A DNA stretch of 64,000 bases from Mycobacterium sp. D16Q13 (lineage in GTDB: Bacteria > Actinomycetota > Actinomycetes > Mycobacteriales > Mycobacteriaceae): NCBI RefSeq assembly GCF_002013375.1, contig NZ_MAEW01000009.1, positions 116,181 through 180,180 of the forward strand. The letters are read 5' to 3'. Below are positions 35,132-42,847 of the stretch, piece by piece. Below the pieces are notes generated by a model. That model had not been told where the DNA came from and made no database searches. It saw nothing but the letters and a program-made list of their open reading frames with translations. A program made the translations under genes and the position numbers. Numbering within the stretch: the first letter of the stretch is position 1; each line of letters opens with the position of its first letter.

Positions 35132-35770
35132 GTGTCAACACTGCGTGTCCTCGGGCTGGCCCTGGCCGCGGCCGGGTTTTTCCTCGCCGGGCTGCTGGCC
35201 CCACCGCTGGGGCACGCCGCCGGGTCCTGTCCGCACCGCTTCGGGGCCGCTCAACAACTGCCCGACGCCGGCGGCGGTACCCAGGGATGGACCGTCAGCG
35301 GCCTGAAGAAATCGGCCGCCGTCCTGCCCGGCTACACCCCGGCCGGTCAGCTCTGGGAAGCCGCTGCCACCGTGCGGGCCGATCGCGGCACCATCACCCC
35401 GCTCATCCCGAACCTGGCCGCCCACGCCATCGGCGGGCACTACCCGGTGCTCTGGCAGGTTGGCACCGATCAGGGCCTGCCCGCCGCCACCCTCGATGAG
35501 GGCCAATCATCTTCGGGCACAGTATATTTTGATGTCACCGGGCCGGACCCCATGGCCGTGGTCTACACCGCCGGCGCCGGCGCGCCGGCGATGATGTGGT
35601 GCTGCGACGCCGCGATGGGTACATCCGCGAACAAGACCATGGACCCGAAGATGAACGCCGAGATGAAGGCCATGATGGCGCACTGCCCGTGCTGCCAGGA
35701 CATGCCCGCCCCCACAGCTGCGCCCGGTGCCGGGTGCCCGTGCTGCGGGCCCGCCCCGGACCCGGCCTAG
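35132..35770 (+). CDS. MPT63-like secreted protein with Cys/Met-rich tail 1
   Basis: A 212-residue preprotein with a signal peptide ending LGHAA. Residues 35-150 match the MPT63 (DUF1942) immunoglobulin-like fold of mycobacteria: GWTVSGLKKSAAVLPGY, AGQLWEAAATV, YPVLWQVG and GTVYFDVTGPDP. Unlike MPT63, it continues with a tail of about 60 residues full of Cys and Met (MMWCCDAAM, MKAMMAHCPCCQDM, GCPCCG), eight cysteines in all, which should bind Cu(I). GTG 35132 follows AAGGAG. It lies 83 bp after mmcO and is probably cotranscribed. A paralogue is at 49114-49716. Confidence 0.85.
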   Translation: MSTLRVLGLALAAAGFFLAGLLAPPLGHAAGSCPHRFGAAQQLPDAGGGTQGWTVSGLKKSAAVLPGYTPAGQLWEAAATVRADRGTITPLIPNLAAHAIGGHYPVLWQVGTDQGLPAATLDEGQSSSGTVYFDVTGPDPMAVVYTAGAGAPAMMWCCDAAMGTSANKTMDPKMNAEMKAMMAHCPCCQDMPAPTAAPGAGCPCCGPAPDPA

Positions 35771-35859
35771 CCAACCCAGCCTGCCTGCACGCCGTAAATC
35801 CTGCGGGCACCGCCACAGCCCGGGCCCGGGCTCCTAGCAGTTGACGGCGCCGGCGCCGG

Positions 35860-36204
35860 TCAGCACTGCACGTCGACGTACATGGTGCGATACAGCAGCT
35901 GGGTACCCACCCCATGGGCGCGTTTGGCCCGGTTGGGGTCGACCACCTGCGGGTGGGTCCACCAATACTCGGATCTGCCTTCGCGTACCGAGGTCACCGT
36001 GCACATCTGCAGCGGCTTGCCGCCGGTGCGGTTCACGATGACCTTGTCGCCCTGACGCTGCAGCGCCAGAATGACCTGCAGCGCATTGGGCGCGGCCGGA
36101 CCCGCCCAGGCAGGACCGGCAGCGGCCAAGGTCGCCGCAGCAACAGCTGCCGCGGCGGCGGCAGTGACGGCGGCGCTGCGGTACAGAAAACGGTTGTTGC
36201 CCAT
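35860..36204 (-). CDS. Small exported VQC-type protein 2
   Basis: A 114-residue preprotein with a signal peptide ending AWA. The mature part reads ALQVILALQRQGDKVIVNRT, GKPLQMCTVTSVR and ends TMYVDVQC, the same design as the proteins at 32456-32776 and 38701-39093: a conserved QGDKVI, a Cys after KPL, and a C-terminal Cys. It lies downstream of LpqS-like gene 3 on the minus strand and is probably expressed from the copper box at 36777-36791. The ATG follows TAGGGA. Function unknown. Confidence 0.75.
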   Translation of the reverse strand: MGNNRFLYRSAAVTAAAAAAVAAATLAAAGPAWAGPAAPNALQVILALQRQGDKVIVNRTGGKPLQMCTVTSVREGRSEYWWTHPQVVDPNRAKRAHGVGTQLLYRTMYVDVQC

Positions 36205-36314
36205 GAGAATTCCCTACGTTGAGGTCGCCGCACACAAGGCGGCGAGGAGCTGGCGAAGAACACCCGAAGCCGATACCGTGCGGCCACAGGGGCCAGACAT
36301 CGGCAGGGTGTGCC

Positions 36315-36767
36315 TCAGCGCCGAATCACGCAGAGCTGATGTAAAGACAGCGGGCCGGCGGCCGCGGCCCCACGGGGCGGCCCCGGCGGCCCCCGCACGG
36401 GCGCCCCGATGACCGCATCGGCGGCGGGCACGGCGCTCGACACCATCGGCAGAGCCCACCTCAGGGACAGCTCGTCGCCGCCGAGTGCCGCCGCGGGGGC
36501 CAGCTGCGCGTGTGGGCACGGTGCATCCAGTTGCGCGCCCACCGGGTCCGCGGGGGCCCTGAAAAGCCCCGGCGCCCCCGCCGCCGCGGCGGCGGCCACA
36601 GGCACCAGGGCACCGCCGCCGGCAGCCCGGGCACGGTGCGCATCGGCCGCACACCCGGCCACCGCCATCGCCGCCAGCGCCGCGATGAGCACCGCCGCCG
36701 CGACCACCGCGATCTGCTGCCGCAGGCGGCAATGGCGGCGCCCCGGGCGTATCCGCATGCCACCCAT
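36315..36767 (-). CDS. LpqS-like lipoprotein 3
   Basis: About 150 residues from MGGMRIRPGRRH. The signal segment (IAVVAAAVLIAALAAMAVAGC) ends in a proper lipobox, VAGC, making this the one copy that is clearly a lipoprotein. Later come a second cysteine with His (DAPCPHAQ), VRGPPGPPRG and the tail SLHQLCVIRR. The start lies nine bases from the copper box at 36777-36791, and the VQC-type gene 2 follows downstream, so the two form a copper-controlled pair. ATG 36758 is an alternative start. Confidence 0.7.
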   Translation of the reverse strand: MGGMRIRPGRRHCRLRQQIAVVAAAVLIAALAAMAVAGCAADAHRARAAGGGALVPVAAAAAAGAPGLFRAPADPVGAQLDAPCPHAQLAPAAALGGDELSLRWALPMVSSAVPAADAVIGAPVRGPPGPPRGAAAAGPLSLHQLCVIRR

Positions 36768-36776
36768 CCTAGCGCC

Positions 36777-36791
36777 TACCCCTACCCGGTA
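36777..36791. promoter_or_regulatory. RicR/CsoR-type copper box 3
   Basis: TACCC-CTACC-CGGTA, with the same single mismatch as box 2. It lies between LpqS-like gene 3 (minus) and the polysaccharide deacetylase gene (plus) and could serve both. Confidence 0.7.
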
Positions 36792-36919
36792 TAGCCATAT
36801 TGAGGTGGTGTGCCGCCGATACCCAGGAACTCGTGCAAGGATGCCCCCCACGGGTACCGCCGGGCCGCGCGGCGGATAGGGGCGCGGCGGCGGCCCGGCT
36901 GGATGCAGGAGGTGGATCG

Positions 36920-37786
36920 GTGGGTGCGGTGCTGGCGTCGGTGCGGCTGCAGATCGCGGTGGTCGCGGCGGTGGTGTTGGCTGCGGCGGGGGTGGTCGGG
37001 ATCGCAGTGCGCCACCGGCTGCTGTTGGGTCCGGACACGGTGGATTGTGCACGCTACAAATGTGTGGCGCTGACCTTCGATGACGGCCCGACCCCGTTTA
37101 CCGATCGGCTGTTGCAGGTGCTTGTCGACCGCGGCGCCAAGGGCACCTTTTTCCTGATCGGCAACAAGGTCGCCGCCGACCCTGCTGCGGCCCGCCGCAT
37201 CGCCGCGGCCGGGATGGAGGTGGCCAATCACACCTGGGAGCACCCCAACATGGCGACCATCCCGATCGAGGCTATCGGCGGCCAGCTCAGCAGGGGCGCT
37301 GAGGCGATCACCGCGGCCACCGGGATCCGGCCACATCTGTATCGGCCCGCCGGTGGGGTCTCTCGCGCGGCGGTACGCGCCGAAGCCGGCCGCCAGCACA
37401 TGGCCGAAATCTTGTGGGATGTCATACCGTTCGACTGGATCAACGACGCCGACACCGCCGCCACCGTGTACATGCTCAAAACTCAGATCAAGCCCGGTTC
37501 GGTGGTGCTGCTGCACGACACCTATTCGAGCACCGTCGATATCGTCTATCAGTTCCTGCCGGTATTGATCGCCAACGGCTACCACATGGTCACCGTCAGC
37601 CACCTGCTCGGCGACCGCGCCCCCGGCAGCAGTTACGGGGGCCGCGAAAACGGTCCGCCCGTCAATGACATTCACGACATCCCGCCCGCACAGATCCCGG
37701 CCCTGCCGGCCACGCCCTCACCACGACCGGCACCCAACCTGCCGATCACCGACATCGACGGCCAAAACCCCGGCGGCCCCCAATGA
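36920..37786 (+). CDS. Membrane-anchored polysaccharide deacetylase (NodB/CE4)
   Basis: A 288-residue carbohydrate esterase family 4 protein. An N-terminal membrane helix (LQIAVVAAVVLAAAGVVGIA) anchors it outside the membrane. The NodB domain shows motif 1 TFDDGP, motif 2 NHTWEHPN with its two metal-binding His, motif 3 RPAGG and the late HDT of VVLLHDTYSS. It probably removes acetyl groups from peptidoglycan or another surface glycan. The C-terminus is a Pro-rich tail. GTG 36920 follows AGGAGG. Its promoter region holds a copper box, which would make a cell-wall modification part of the copper response. Confidence 0.9.
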   Translation: MGAVLASVRLQIAVVAAVVLAAAGVVGIAVRHRLLLGPDTVDCARYKCVALTFDDGPTPFTDRLLQVLVDRGAKGTFFLIGNKVAADPAAARRIAAAGMEVANHTWEHPNMATIPIEAIGGQLSRGAEAITAATGIRPHLYRPAGGVSRAAVRAEAGRQHMAEILWDVIPFDWINDADTAATVYMLKTQIKPGSVVLLHDTYSSTVDIVYQFLPVLIANGYHMVTVSHLLGDRAPGSSYGGRENGPPVNDIHDIPPAQIPALPATPSPRPAPNLPITDIDGQNPGGPQ

Positions 37787-37823
37787 GGCGGGCACGGTAG
37801 AGAAGTATTCGATCGGGTAGTCA

Positions 37824-38594
37824 TCATGGCCGCTCGTCCCGTGCGCTGGCGCTGCCCGGCGCCACCGGGGTGCCCACGGGTGTGTCCGGCTGACGCGGGG
37901 ATCTCGCCGCGGGGTGTGCGGGGTCGCGGGCGCGGCGGCGGTGATGGTGCAGGTTGGCGGCGCCGATCGCAGCACAGACCGCGGCGGCCGGGATCAGCGC
38001 GTGATCGCCGATGCGGCCCCCGACGATCACTCCTACGGCCGCACCGGCGACGAAGAGCACCACCGTGGCGGTGAGCATCGCGGCCCGCCACCGGTCCACG
38101 CCATGGCGGTAGCCGCGGGCCAGCAGCAGCCCCAGATCGGTCAGTGTCCCGGTGAAATGGGTGGTCCGCACGGCCATCGACGGAAGCCCGGACGTCATCG
38201 CGTTCTGCAATCCGCAGGCGGCCGCAGCCAGCGGCGCCCGGATCAACGGGTGTTCGATTCCCGCGGCCGCCACCAGCAGCGCCGCCTCGGTCACCAGCAC
38301 TGCGGCCTGCCGCGGGCCGGTGTGCGTGTGCGCCGCTGCCAGCACCGCACCGGCTGCTATGACACCGACAACGAACCCGGCCACGATCACCGCGATCATG
38401 CGGCCCGAATACAGCAGCGGATTGCTGGCATGCATGCCCACCCGGGTGGTCAGCGCGGTCAGGTTGCCCACAGGAAACACCCACACCAGCAGCGCCACCG
38501 AATTGACATAGCCGGCCACTGCGGCCAGGGACCCGCTGTAGCCCACCGCAAGGGCCCGCCGGTCCACCGCAGGGTGCGTTCTTACCCCTGCCAT
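37824..38594 (-). CDS. YoaK/DUF1275 family membrane protein
   Basis: A 256-residue membrane protein with about six helices. The N-terminal AAVAGYVNSVALLVWVFP, then VGNLTALTT, matches the DUF1275 pattern (AGxxDxxG ... NxTGN), and the internal GLQNAMTSGL with THFTGTLTDLG is also characteristic. The family's function is unknown, and some members are regulated by stress. The C-terminus is Arg/Pro/His-rich (NLHHHRRRARDP). It is the last gene of the minus-strand run behind the box at 40136-40150, about 110 bp after the VQC-type gene 3, and ends convergent to the deacetylase gene. Confidence 0.85.
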   Translation of the reverse strand: MAGVRTHPAVDRRALAVGYSGSLAAVAGYVNSVALLVWVFPVGNLTALTTRVGMHASNPLLYSGRMIAVIVAGFVVGVIAAGAVLAAAHTHTGPRQAAVLVTEAALLVAAAGIEHPLIRAPLAAAACGLQNAMTSGLPSMAVRTTHFTGTLTDLGLLLARGYRHGVDRWRAAMLTATVVLFVAGAAVGVIVGGRIGDHALIPAAAVCAAIGAANLHHHRRRARDPAHPAARSPRQPDTPVGTPVAPGSASARDERP

Positions 38595-38700
38595 GACGCA
38601 TCCCCGGTGGCCCTCTGCGCGGCACAGGCACACCCCGCTGCTGCCGTGCTAGCGGTGCTATTCAGTGCCTGGCGGTGCGGGCAGGCGCCGGGTGCGGCGG

Positions 38701-39093
38701 TCAGCACTGCACCGTGACGTACATGACGTGCGAAGCCAGGGTGCGGGTCGGCGGGCCTTTACGTTGGGGCACCTGGTTGTAGATGTGCCGCCCGACGCGC
38801 ACGGCGGTGGCGGTGCATTTCGACAACGGTTTTCCGGTGGTATCGCCGTTGATGATGACCTGATCGCCGCGGGCCTTCAATTCGGTGATGATGACCTGCG
38901 CGTTGCCCGGGGCCTGCGGCCCGGGCCGGGCGGGCCCCGCGGCGGCCGGCGCCGCCCATGTCAGCGCGGTCAGCGCGGCACCGAGCGCCACCCCCACCAC
39001 GAGCCGCCCAGGGCGTCGGGCCGCTGCTCTCAAAGAGGTATATGTGGCGGTACCCATGTCGGCATACCTGTACATCGCTATTGGTGTGGTCAT
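38701..39093 (-). CDS. Small exported VQC-type protein 3
   Basis: A 130-residue preprotein whose signal ends PAAAG. The mature domain reads NAQVIITELKARGDQVIING, GKPLSKCTATAVR and ends VMYVTVQC, the third copy of this family. ATG 39093 follows AAGGAT; an internal ATG at 39057 is possible. It lies downstream of the His-Gly-rich gene and LpqS-like gene 4, reading the same way, so the LpqS-VQC pairing is seen here too, with one gene between them. Confidence 0.74.
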   Translation of the reverse strand: MTTPIAMYRYADMGTATYTSLRAAARRPGRLVVGVALGAALTALTWAAPAAAGPARPGPQAPGNAQVIITELKARGDQVIINGDTTGKPLSKCTATAVRVGRHIYNQVPQRKGPPTRTLASHVMYVTVQC

Positions 39094-39249
39094 GAATATC
39101 CTTGTGTCACAACAGTATTAGTAGCTCTGGCATATTGGGGGCGTTCAGATGCCCGGCGTAAGGCAGCAGCCGGCGCCGCCGGATGTGGGTGGGGGTGCCG
39201 CCCCCGCGTGGACGCAAGTGAGCGGGGACGGCACCGGTTCACGGGGGGG

Positions 39250-39516
39250 TTAGCGGTGCCCGCCGAAGCCGCCGTGTCCGCCCCAGCCGCCGTGACCCCA
39301 GCCGCCGCCCCAGCCGCCGTGTCCGGGGCGGGGCCAGCAGTTGTGGTGCCGGCAGCCGGGCCCTGCCGGAGCGGGCCCGGCGGCACTGATCGTTGCCGGA
39401 GAGGCCGGGGCCTCTGCGGCGGCCTGCGCCAGCACCGGAGTCGACAGGGCCAGCGCGACAGCGGCCACGGGTGCGGCCACGGCCGCCACGACGCGGTGAA
39501 CAGAGTTGATGATCAT
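39250..39516 (-). CDS. Exported His/Gly-rich metal-binding-type peptide
   Basis: An 88-residue preprotein. The signal peptide (VVAAVAAPVAAVALALSTPV, ending AQA) is followed by a short Ala/Pro linker and then GCRHHNCWPRPGHGGWGG and repeats of GHGGWGGHGGFGG to the end. Two Cys and about six His in a Gly/Trp background suggest a flexible Cu or Zn chelator outside the membrane. I know of no named family. Start MIINSVHRV is preferred because it gives a standard signal peptide. It lies between LpqS-like gene 4 and VQC-type gene 3. Confidence 0.75.
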   Translation of the reverse strand: MIINSVHRVVAAVAAPVAAVALALSTPVLAQAAAEAPASPATISAAGPAPAGPGCRHHNCWPRPGHGGWGGGWGHGGWGGHGGFGGHR

Positions 39517-39612
39517 GGGTGATTCCTTGCGTGAGGGGGCCACCGCAGGGTGGCCATGAGTGGATGGCGTTGACCGTGTGCCGGGTGCACGCAGGCACCG
39601 GCGGACAGCTGG

Positions 39613-40110
39613 TCAGCGCCGCATCACGCAAAGATGCTGCAAACGTTCACGTCCACTGCACAAAAAACCGAGTCGGCCACGCCCGGGTGGTCCGCGCGAG
39701 GCCGGCACCCATGCCGCGGCCGCAGCAGCCAGCAGCGCCGCGGCCACGGCCAGCGCCCACCACCCGTGCCCGGGGCCGGCAGCGGCCATGGTCGCAAGGA
39801 CCGCTGCCGGCAGCGAGCACCCGGAGTGAACATCCACGACCTGTACGGCGGTCAGCTGTGCCGCGGCGATATGTTCGGCGCCGGCCTGAACCCGCACGAC
39901 TTGAGGGCTTGCTGTCGCGCCGACGTGCGCCAGCGATGCGCCCACCGCATGGGGAGCCTCGACATCGAGTGCCGGAGGGCACCGCAGCACCGGAACCAGT
40001 GCCACGGCCAACGCCAACAACAGCGTCATCAGCGGCGTCAACAGCAGCACCCAGCGCACCGCGACGACGCGGCCGCCGCGGGCGCGGGCACGATCACCGG
40101 TGAGCGCCAT
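39613..40110 (-). CDS. LpqS-like exported/membrane protein 4
   Basis: About 165 residues from MALTGDRARARGG. The first hydrophobic segment (WVLLLTPLMTLLLALAVALV) is followed by a cysteine (VLRCPPALD), a loop with His, a second cysteine (HSGCSLPAAVL), a second hydrophobic segment (WWALAVAAALLAAAAAAWV), SRGPPGR and the tail LQHLCVMRR. It fits the LpqS-like design. It is the first gene behind the copper box at 40136-40150, divergent from copZ. An in-frame GTG at 40125 would add five residues. Confidence 0.7.
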   Translation of the reverse strand: MALTGDRARARGGRVVAVRWVLLLTPLMTLLLALAVALVPVLRCPPALDVEAPHAVGASLAHVGATASPQVVRVQAGAEHIAAAQLTAVQVVDVHSGCSLPAAVLATMAAAGPGHGWWALAVAAALLAAAAAAWVPASRGPPGRGRLGFLCSGRERLQHLCVMRR

Positions 40111-40135
40111 CACCTGACCGTACACCCCGCATCGC

Positions 40136-40150
40136 TACCCGTAGGGGGTA
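40136..40150. promoter_or_regulatory. RicR/CsoR-type copper box 4
   Basis: TACCC-GTAGG-GGGTA, a perfect dyad located 26 bp upstream of LpqS-like gene 4 (minus) and about 145 bp upstream of copZ (plus). Confidence 0.78.
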
Positions 40151-40241
40151 TATGGCGAGAAAGTGAGAACGGGTGCGGGTGCCCGGGGACCACTGGCGGG
40201 GCAGGGCCGCACTGAACTCTCGCTCTACAGCCTGCAGATTG

Positions 40242-40256
40242 AACCCTACGGGGGTA
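40242..40256. promoter_or_regulatory. RicR/CsoR-type copper box 5
   Basis: AACCC-TACGG-GGGTA, one mismatch from the dyad, located about 38 bp upstream of the copZ ATG. With box 4 it allows separate control of the two divergent units. Confidence 0.65.
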
Positions 40257-40294
40257 GCCTGTCCCGATACATTGCGCGAGTAAGGAGGTCTCTG

Positions 40295-40501
40295 ATGAGC
40301 ACGACAACGCTGAAGGTCTCGGGCATGACCTGTGGGCATTGCGTGGCGGCGGTGCGTGAACAGGTGGCCGCCGTGCCGGGGGTCACCGGCGTGCAGGTGG
40401 ACGTGGCTACCGGCACGGTCACCGTCACCAGCACCGGGGCGCTGCCGGCCGAGGCGCTGGCGGCCGCGATCGGGGCGGCCGGCTACGCACTGGCCAGCTA
40501 A
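40295..40501 (+). CDS. copZ: CopZ-like copper chaperone (HMA domain)
   Basis: A 68-residue cytosolic heavy-metal-associated domain with the Cu(I)-binding GMTCGHC (residues 10-16) and the expected ferredoxin-like pattern. Such chaperones pass Cu(I) to a P-type ATPase or a repressor. ATG 40295 follows a perfect AAGGAGG. Copper box 5 is directly upstream. The ATPase on this island (44329-46470) has a His-rich rather than HMA N-terminus, so the acceptor of copper from this CopZ could be the host's own CopA-type pump or the Csp protein. Confidence 0.93.
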   Translation: MSTTTLKVSGMTCGHCVAAVREQVAAVPGVTGVQVDVATGTVTVTSTGALPAEALAAAIGAAGYALAS

Positions 40502-40548
40502 AGCCCGCCACCCCCCGAAAATCCCCCGAGATCTGTGAAGGACATCCG

Positions 40549-41106
40549 ATGATCACTACCCGTATCTTGGCGCCCGCGGTGGGTGCGGTGAGCATTCTGG
40601 CCGGTGTGCTGGCCGCACTGTCCGCCCCTGTAGCGGCCGCGGACCCGGCGCCGCCCATCCCGTTCATTCCCGCGATACCTGCGCCGCTGCCGGCGGTGCC
40701 GGGCAGTTACACCTACAGCTACTACAACTTCCCGGCCGTGGCCCCGGCGACGGTGGACGCCCGGGGAGTCAAGATCGCCACCAACGCCGATCCGGGCGCC
40801 ACCGCCGCCGGGCTGCCGGGCAGCAAGCTCGGCAACGCCGCGCACCCACCGAACATCCAATCGTCCTCCAGCACCCGGTACGGGATCGCCGGGGGCGTGC
40901 GGCCGGCCTCGGCGCCGAGCACCACCGGTGTGCAGTTCGCGGCGGGCAATGAAAATCCCGCACTGGAAGACCCCTACGGGCGGTCCCCGCAGAGCATCGC
41001 CGGCGCCGAGGCTGCCGCACCGCCCACGGTCATGCCCGGCGCACCGGCGGCCCCGATCCTGGAAGACCCGCACGGGCAACCCCCCGCCCCCGCCGAGACG
41101 CCGTAA
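40549..41106 (+). CDS. Exported proline/alanine-rich protein, unknown
   Basis: A 185-residue preprotein with a signal peptide ending PVAAA. The mature part is rich in Pro, Ala and Gly, with a Tyr-rich patch (SYTYSYYNFP) and two copies of the motif LEDPYG/LEDPHG (near residues 142 and 174). No cysteines and no known domain. It is 47 bp downstream of copZ on the same strand and so probably copper-induced. It could be a structural cell-wall protein, but I cannot assign a function. Confidence 0.7.
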   Translation: MITTRILAPAVGAVSILAGVLAALSAPVAAADPAPPIPFIPAIPAPLPAVPGSYTYSYYNFPAVAPATVDARGVKIATNADPGATAAGLPGSKLGNAAHPPNIQSSSSTRYGIAGGVRPASAPSTTGVQFAAGNENPALEDPYGRSPQSIAGAEAAAPPTVMPGAPAAPILEDPHGQPPAPAETP

Positions 41107-41140
41107 CGGCGCCACCACGCTGCGTCACAATCCGATCACA

Positions 41141-41155
41141 TACCCGGCAGGGGTA
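41141..41155. promoter_or_regulatory. RicR/CsoR-type copper box 6
   Basis: TACCC-GGCAG-GGGTA, a perfect dyad 26 bp upstream of the lpqS-like gene that opens the lpqS-cysK2-MFS operon. Confidence 0.78.
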
Positions 41156-41181
41156 TGGGGTAGCTGTGGTAGGTTGGGGCC

Positions 41182-41634
41182 ATGAGGATCTGGGGCCGCT
41201 GCCCTCGCTCTGGCCGGGCACGGCTGGGGTTGGTGGCGGCGCTGCTGGCCGGTATCGCGGTGGCGCTCGGGGTGCCGATGGCGCACTGCCTTGCCGGTGC
41301 GAGCCACCCGGTGCGCCCCGAGCATCACCATCAGGTACTGATCACCGTCTCGGGCATCGCAGCACCTAATCCTGCTGCGGTATCGGCCCATCCGCATGCC
41401 GGCACCGCCGTACACGCCGCGTGGTGCTCGGTCTTAGAGGCCGCCCCGGCGGTCATCGCCCGCGCCGATAATCCGCTGCGGGTGCTGTGGGTGGTCGCTG
41501 CCGTACCGGGCGCCGGTATCGCGGCGATGTGGTGGTCGGCGCGGGTGGGCCGGGGACCGCCCCGGCGCCCAAACCGCACAACCCCGCGCTTCGGGCGGGT
41601 TCTTCTGACCGATCTGTGCATTATCCGCCGCTGA
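41182..41634 (+). CDS. LpqS-like exported/membrane protein 5
   Basis: A 150-residue protein with the full LpqS-like layout: a first hydrophobic segment (LVAALLAGIAVALGVPMAHC) ending in cysteine, a His-rich stretch (HPVRPEHHHQ, HPHAG), a second cysteine (AAWCSVLEAA), a second hydrophobic segment, GRGPPR and the tail VLLTDLCIIRR. The downstream genes are a cysK2-like gene and an MFS gene, the same order as lpqS-cysK2-Rv0849 in M. tuberculosis, so this copy is the likely positional orthologue of lpqS. Confidence 0.78.
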   Translation: MRIWGRCPRSGRARLGLVAALLAGIAVALGVPMAHCLAGASHPVRPEHHHQVLITVSGIAAPNPAAVSAHPHAGTAVHAAWCSVLEAAPAVIARADNPLRVLWVVAAVPGAGIAAMWWSARVGRGPPRRPNRTTPRFGRVLLTDLCIIRR

Positions 41635-41746
41635 GGGTCACCCCCCTGGGCTGGCGCAGCGATCTGTGGGTCGCTGATGCCGCCCCTACGCCCGTGACCA
41701 TCTCCGGCCGCATCCTCGTGGCCCTCACGCAGGGACTTTTCCTCAC

Positions 41747-42847
41747 ATGACCAACAGCATTGCTCTGTCATCTCGTCGTAGCTGCACTCACCTGGGACCG
41801 AAGTTTCACGATCCCAACACCTTGGTGGGCAACACCCCGGTGTTGTGGGTGTCCGAACCGTTCTCGGGCCCCGGGACCGGTTTTTGGGCCAAGCTCGAAG
41901 CACATAATCCCAACGGCATGAAAGACCGGCCCGCGCTGTACATGGTGGAGCAAGCCCGCACACGCGGGGATCTCAAGCCTGGCGCCATGATCGTCGAATC
42001 AACCAGTGGAACATTGGGGTTGGGGCTGGCGCTGGCCGGAATCATCTATCGGCATCCGGTCACCCTGGTCACCGATCCCGGGCTGGAACCGATCATCGTG
42101 CAGATGCTCACCGCCTACGGCGCCGTGGTGGACATCGTCACGCAGCCCCATCCGGTCGGGGGCTGGCAGCAGGCACGCAAGGATCGCGTCGCGCAAATAC
42201 TTGCCGCCGAAACGGATTCATGGTGCCCCGACCAGTATCAGAACCCCGACAACGTCGACGCCTACCGCGGCGTGGCCGAGGAGCTCATCGACCAGCTCGG
42301 CACCATCGACACCCTGGTCTGCTCGGTGGGAACCGGTGGACACTCCTCAGGCGTGGGACGTGTGCTGCGCGAACACAATCCGGACCTGCGGCTGGTCGGG
42401 GTCGACACCATCGGCTCCACGATCTTCGGGCAGCCCGCCAGCGCGCGGCTGATGCGCGGCCTCGGGTCGAGCATCTATCCGGGCAATGTCGACTACCCGG
42501 CATTCGACGAAGCCCACTGGGTCGCACCCAATGAGGCCGTCTGGGCGGCCCGCACCCTGGCCGCCAGCTATCATGCCAGCGGCGGATGGAGCGTCGGGGC
42601 GGTGGCATTGGTCGCAGGGTGGGTGGCGCGCACCTCAGCCCCCGGCACCCGGGTCGCCGCCGTCTTCCCCGACGGCCCGATGCGCTACCACGGCACCATC
42701 TACGATGACGATTACTGCCGCGAGCACGATCTGTTGGATCGCCCCCCGGCCCAAGATCCCGATGTGATCGACGATCCCTCGGATCGGGTGGTAGACCGCT
42801 GGACCAGGCTGACCCATGTGATCGATCCGATAGGGCGCACGGCGTGA
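41747..42847 (+). CDS. cysK2: PLP-dependent cysteine synthase family protein, CysK2-like
   Basis: A 366-residue fold-type II PLP enzyme. The Schiff-base lysine is Lys59 in [10 protein letters not shown], the substrate loop is [13 protein letters not shown], and the phosphate cup is GTGGHSSG. The closest recalled relative is M. tuberculosis CysK2, an S-sulfocysteine synthase using O-phosphoserine and thiosulfate. It lies between an lpqS-like gene and an MFS gene, as in M. tuberculosis, and overlaps the latter by four bases (ATGA). A product with a free or sulfonated thiol would make sense in copper stress, but this is inference. Confidence 0.88.
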   Translation: MTNSIALSSRRSCTHLGPKFHDPNTLVGNTPVLWVSEPFSGPGTGFWAKLEAHNPNGMKDRPALYMVEQARTRGDLKPGAMIVESTSGTLGLGLALAGIIYRHPVTLVTDPGLEPIIVQMLTAYGAVVDIVTQPHPVGGWQQARKDRVAQILAAETDSWCPDQYQNPDNVDAYRGVAEELIDQLGTIDTLVCSVGTGGHSSGVGRVLREHNPDLRLVGVDTIGSTIFGQPASARLMRGLGSSIYPGNVDYPAFDEAHWVAPNEAVWAARTLAASYHASGGWSVGAVALVAGWVARTSAPGTRVAAVFPDGPMRYHGTIYDDDYCREHDLLDRPPAQDPDVIDDPSDRVVDRWTRLTHVIDPIGRTA

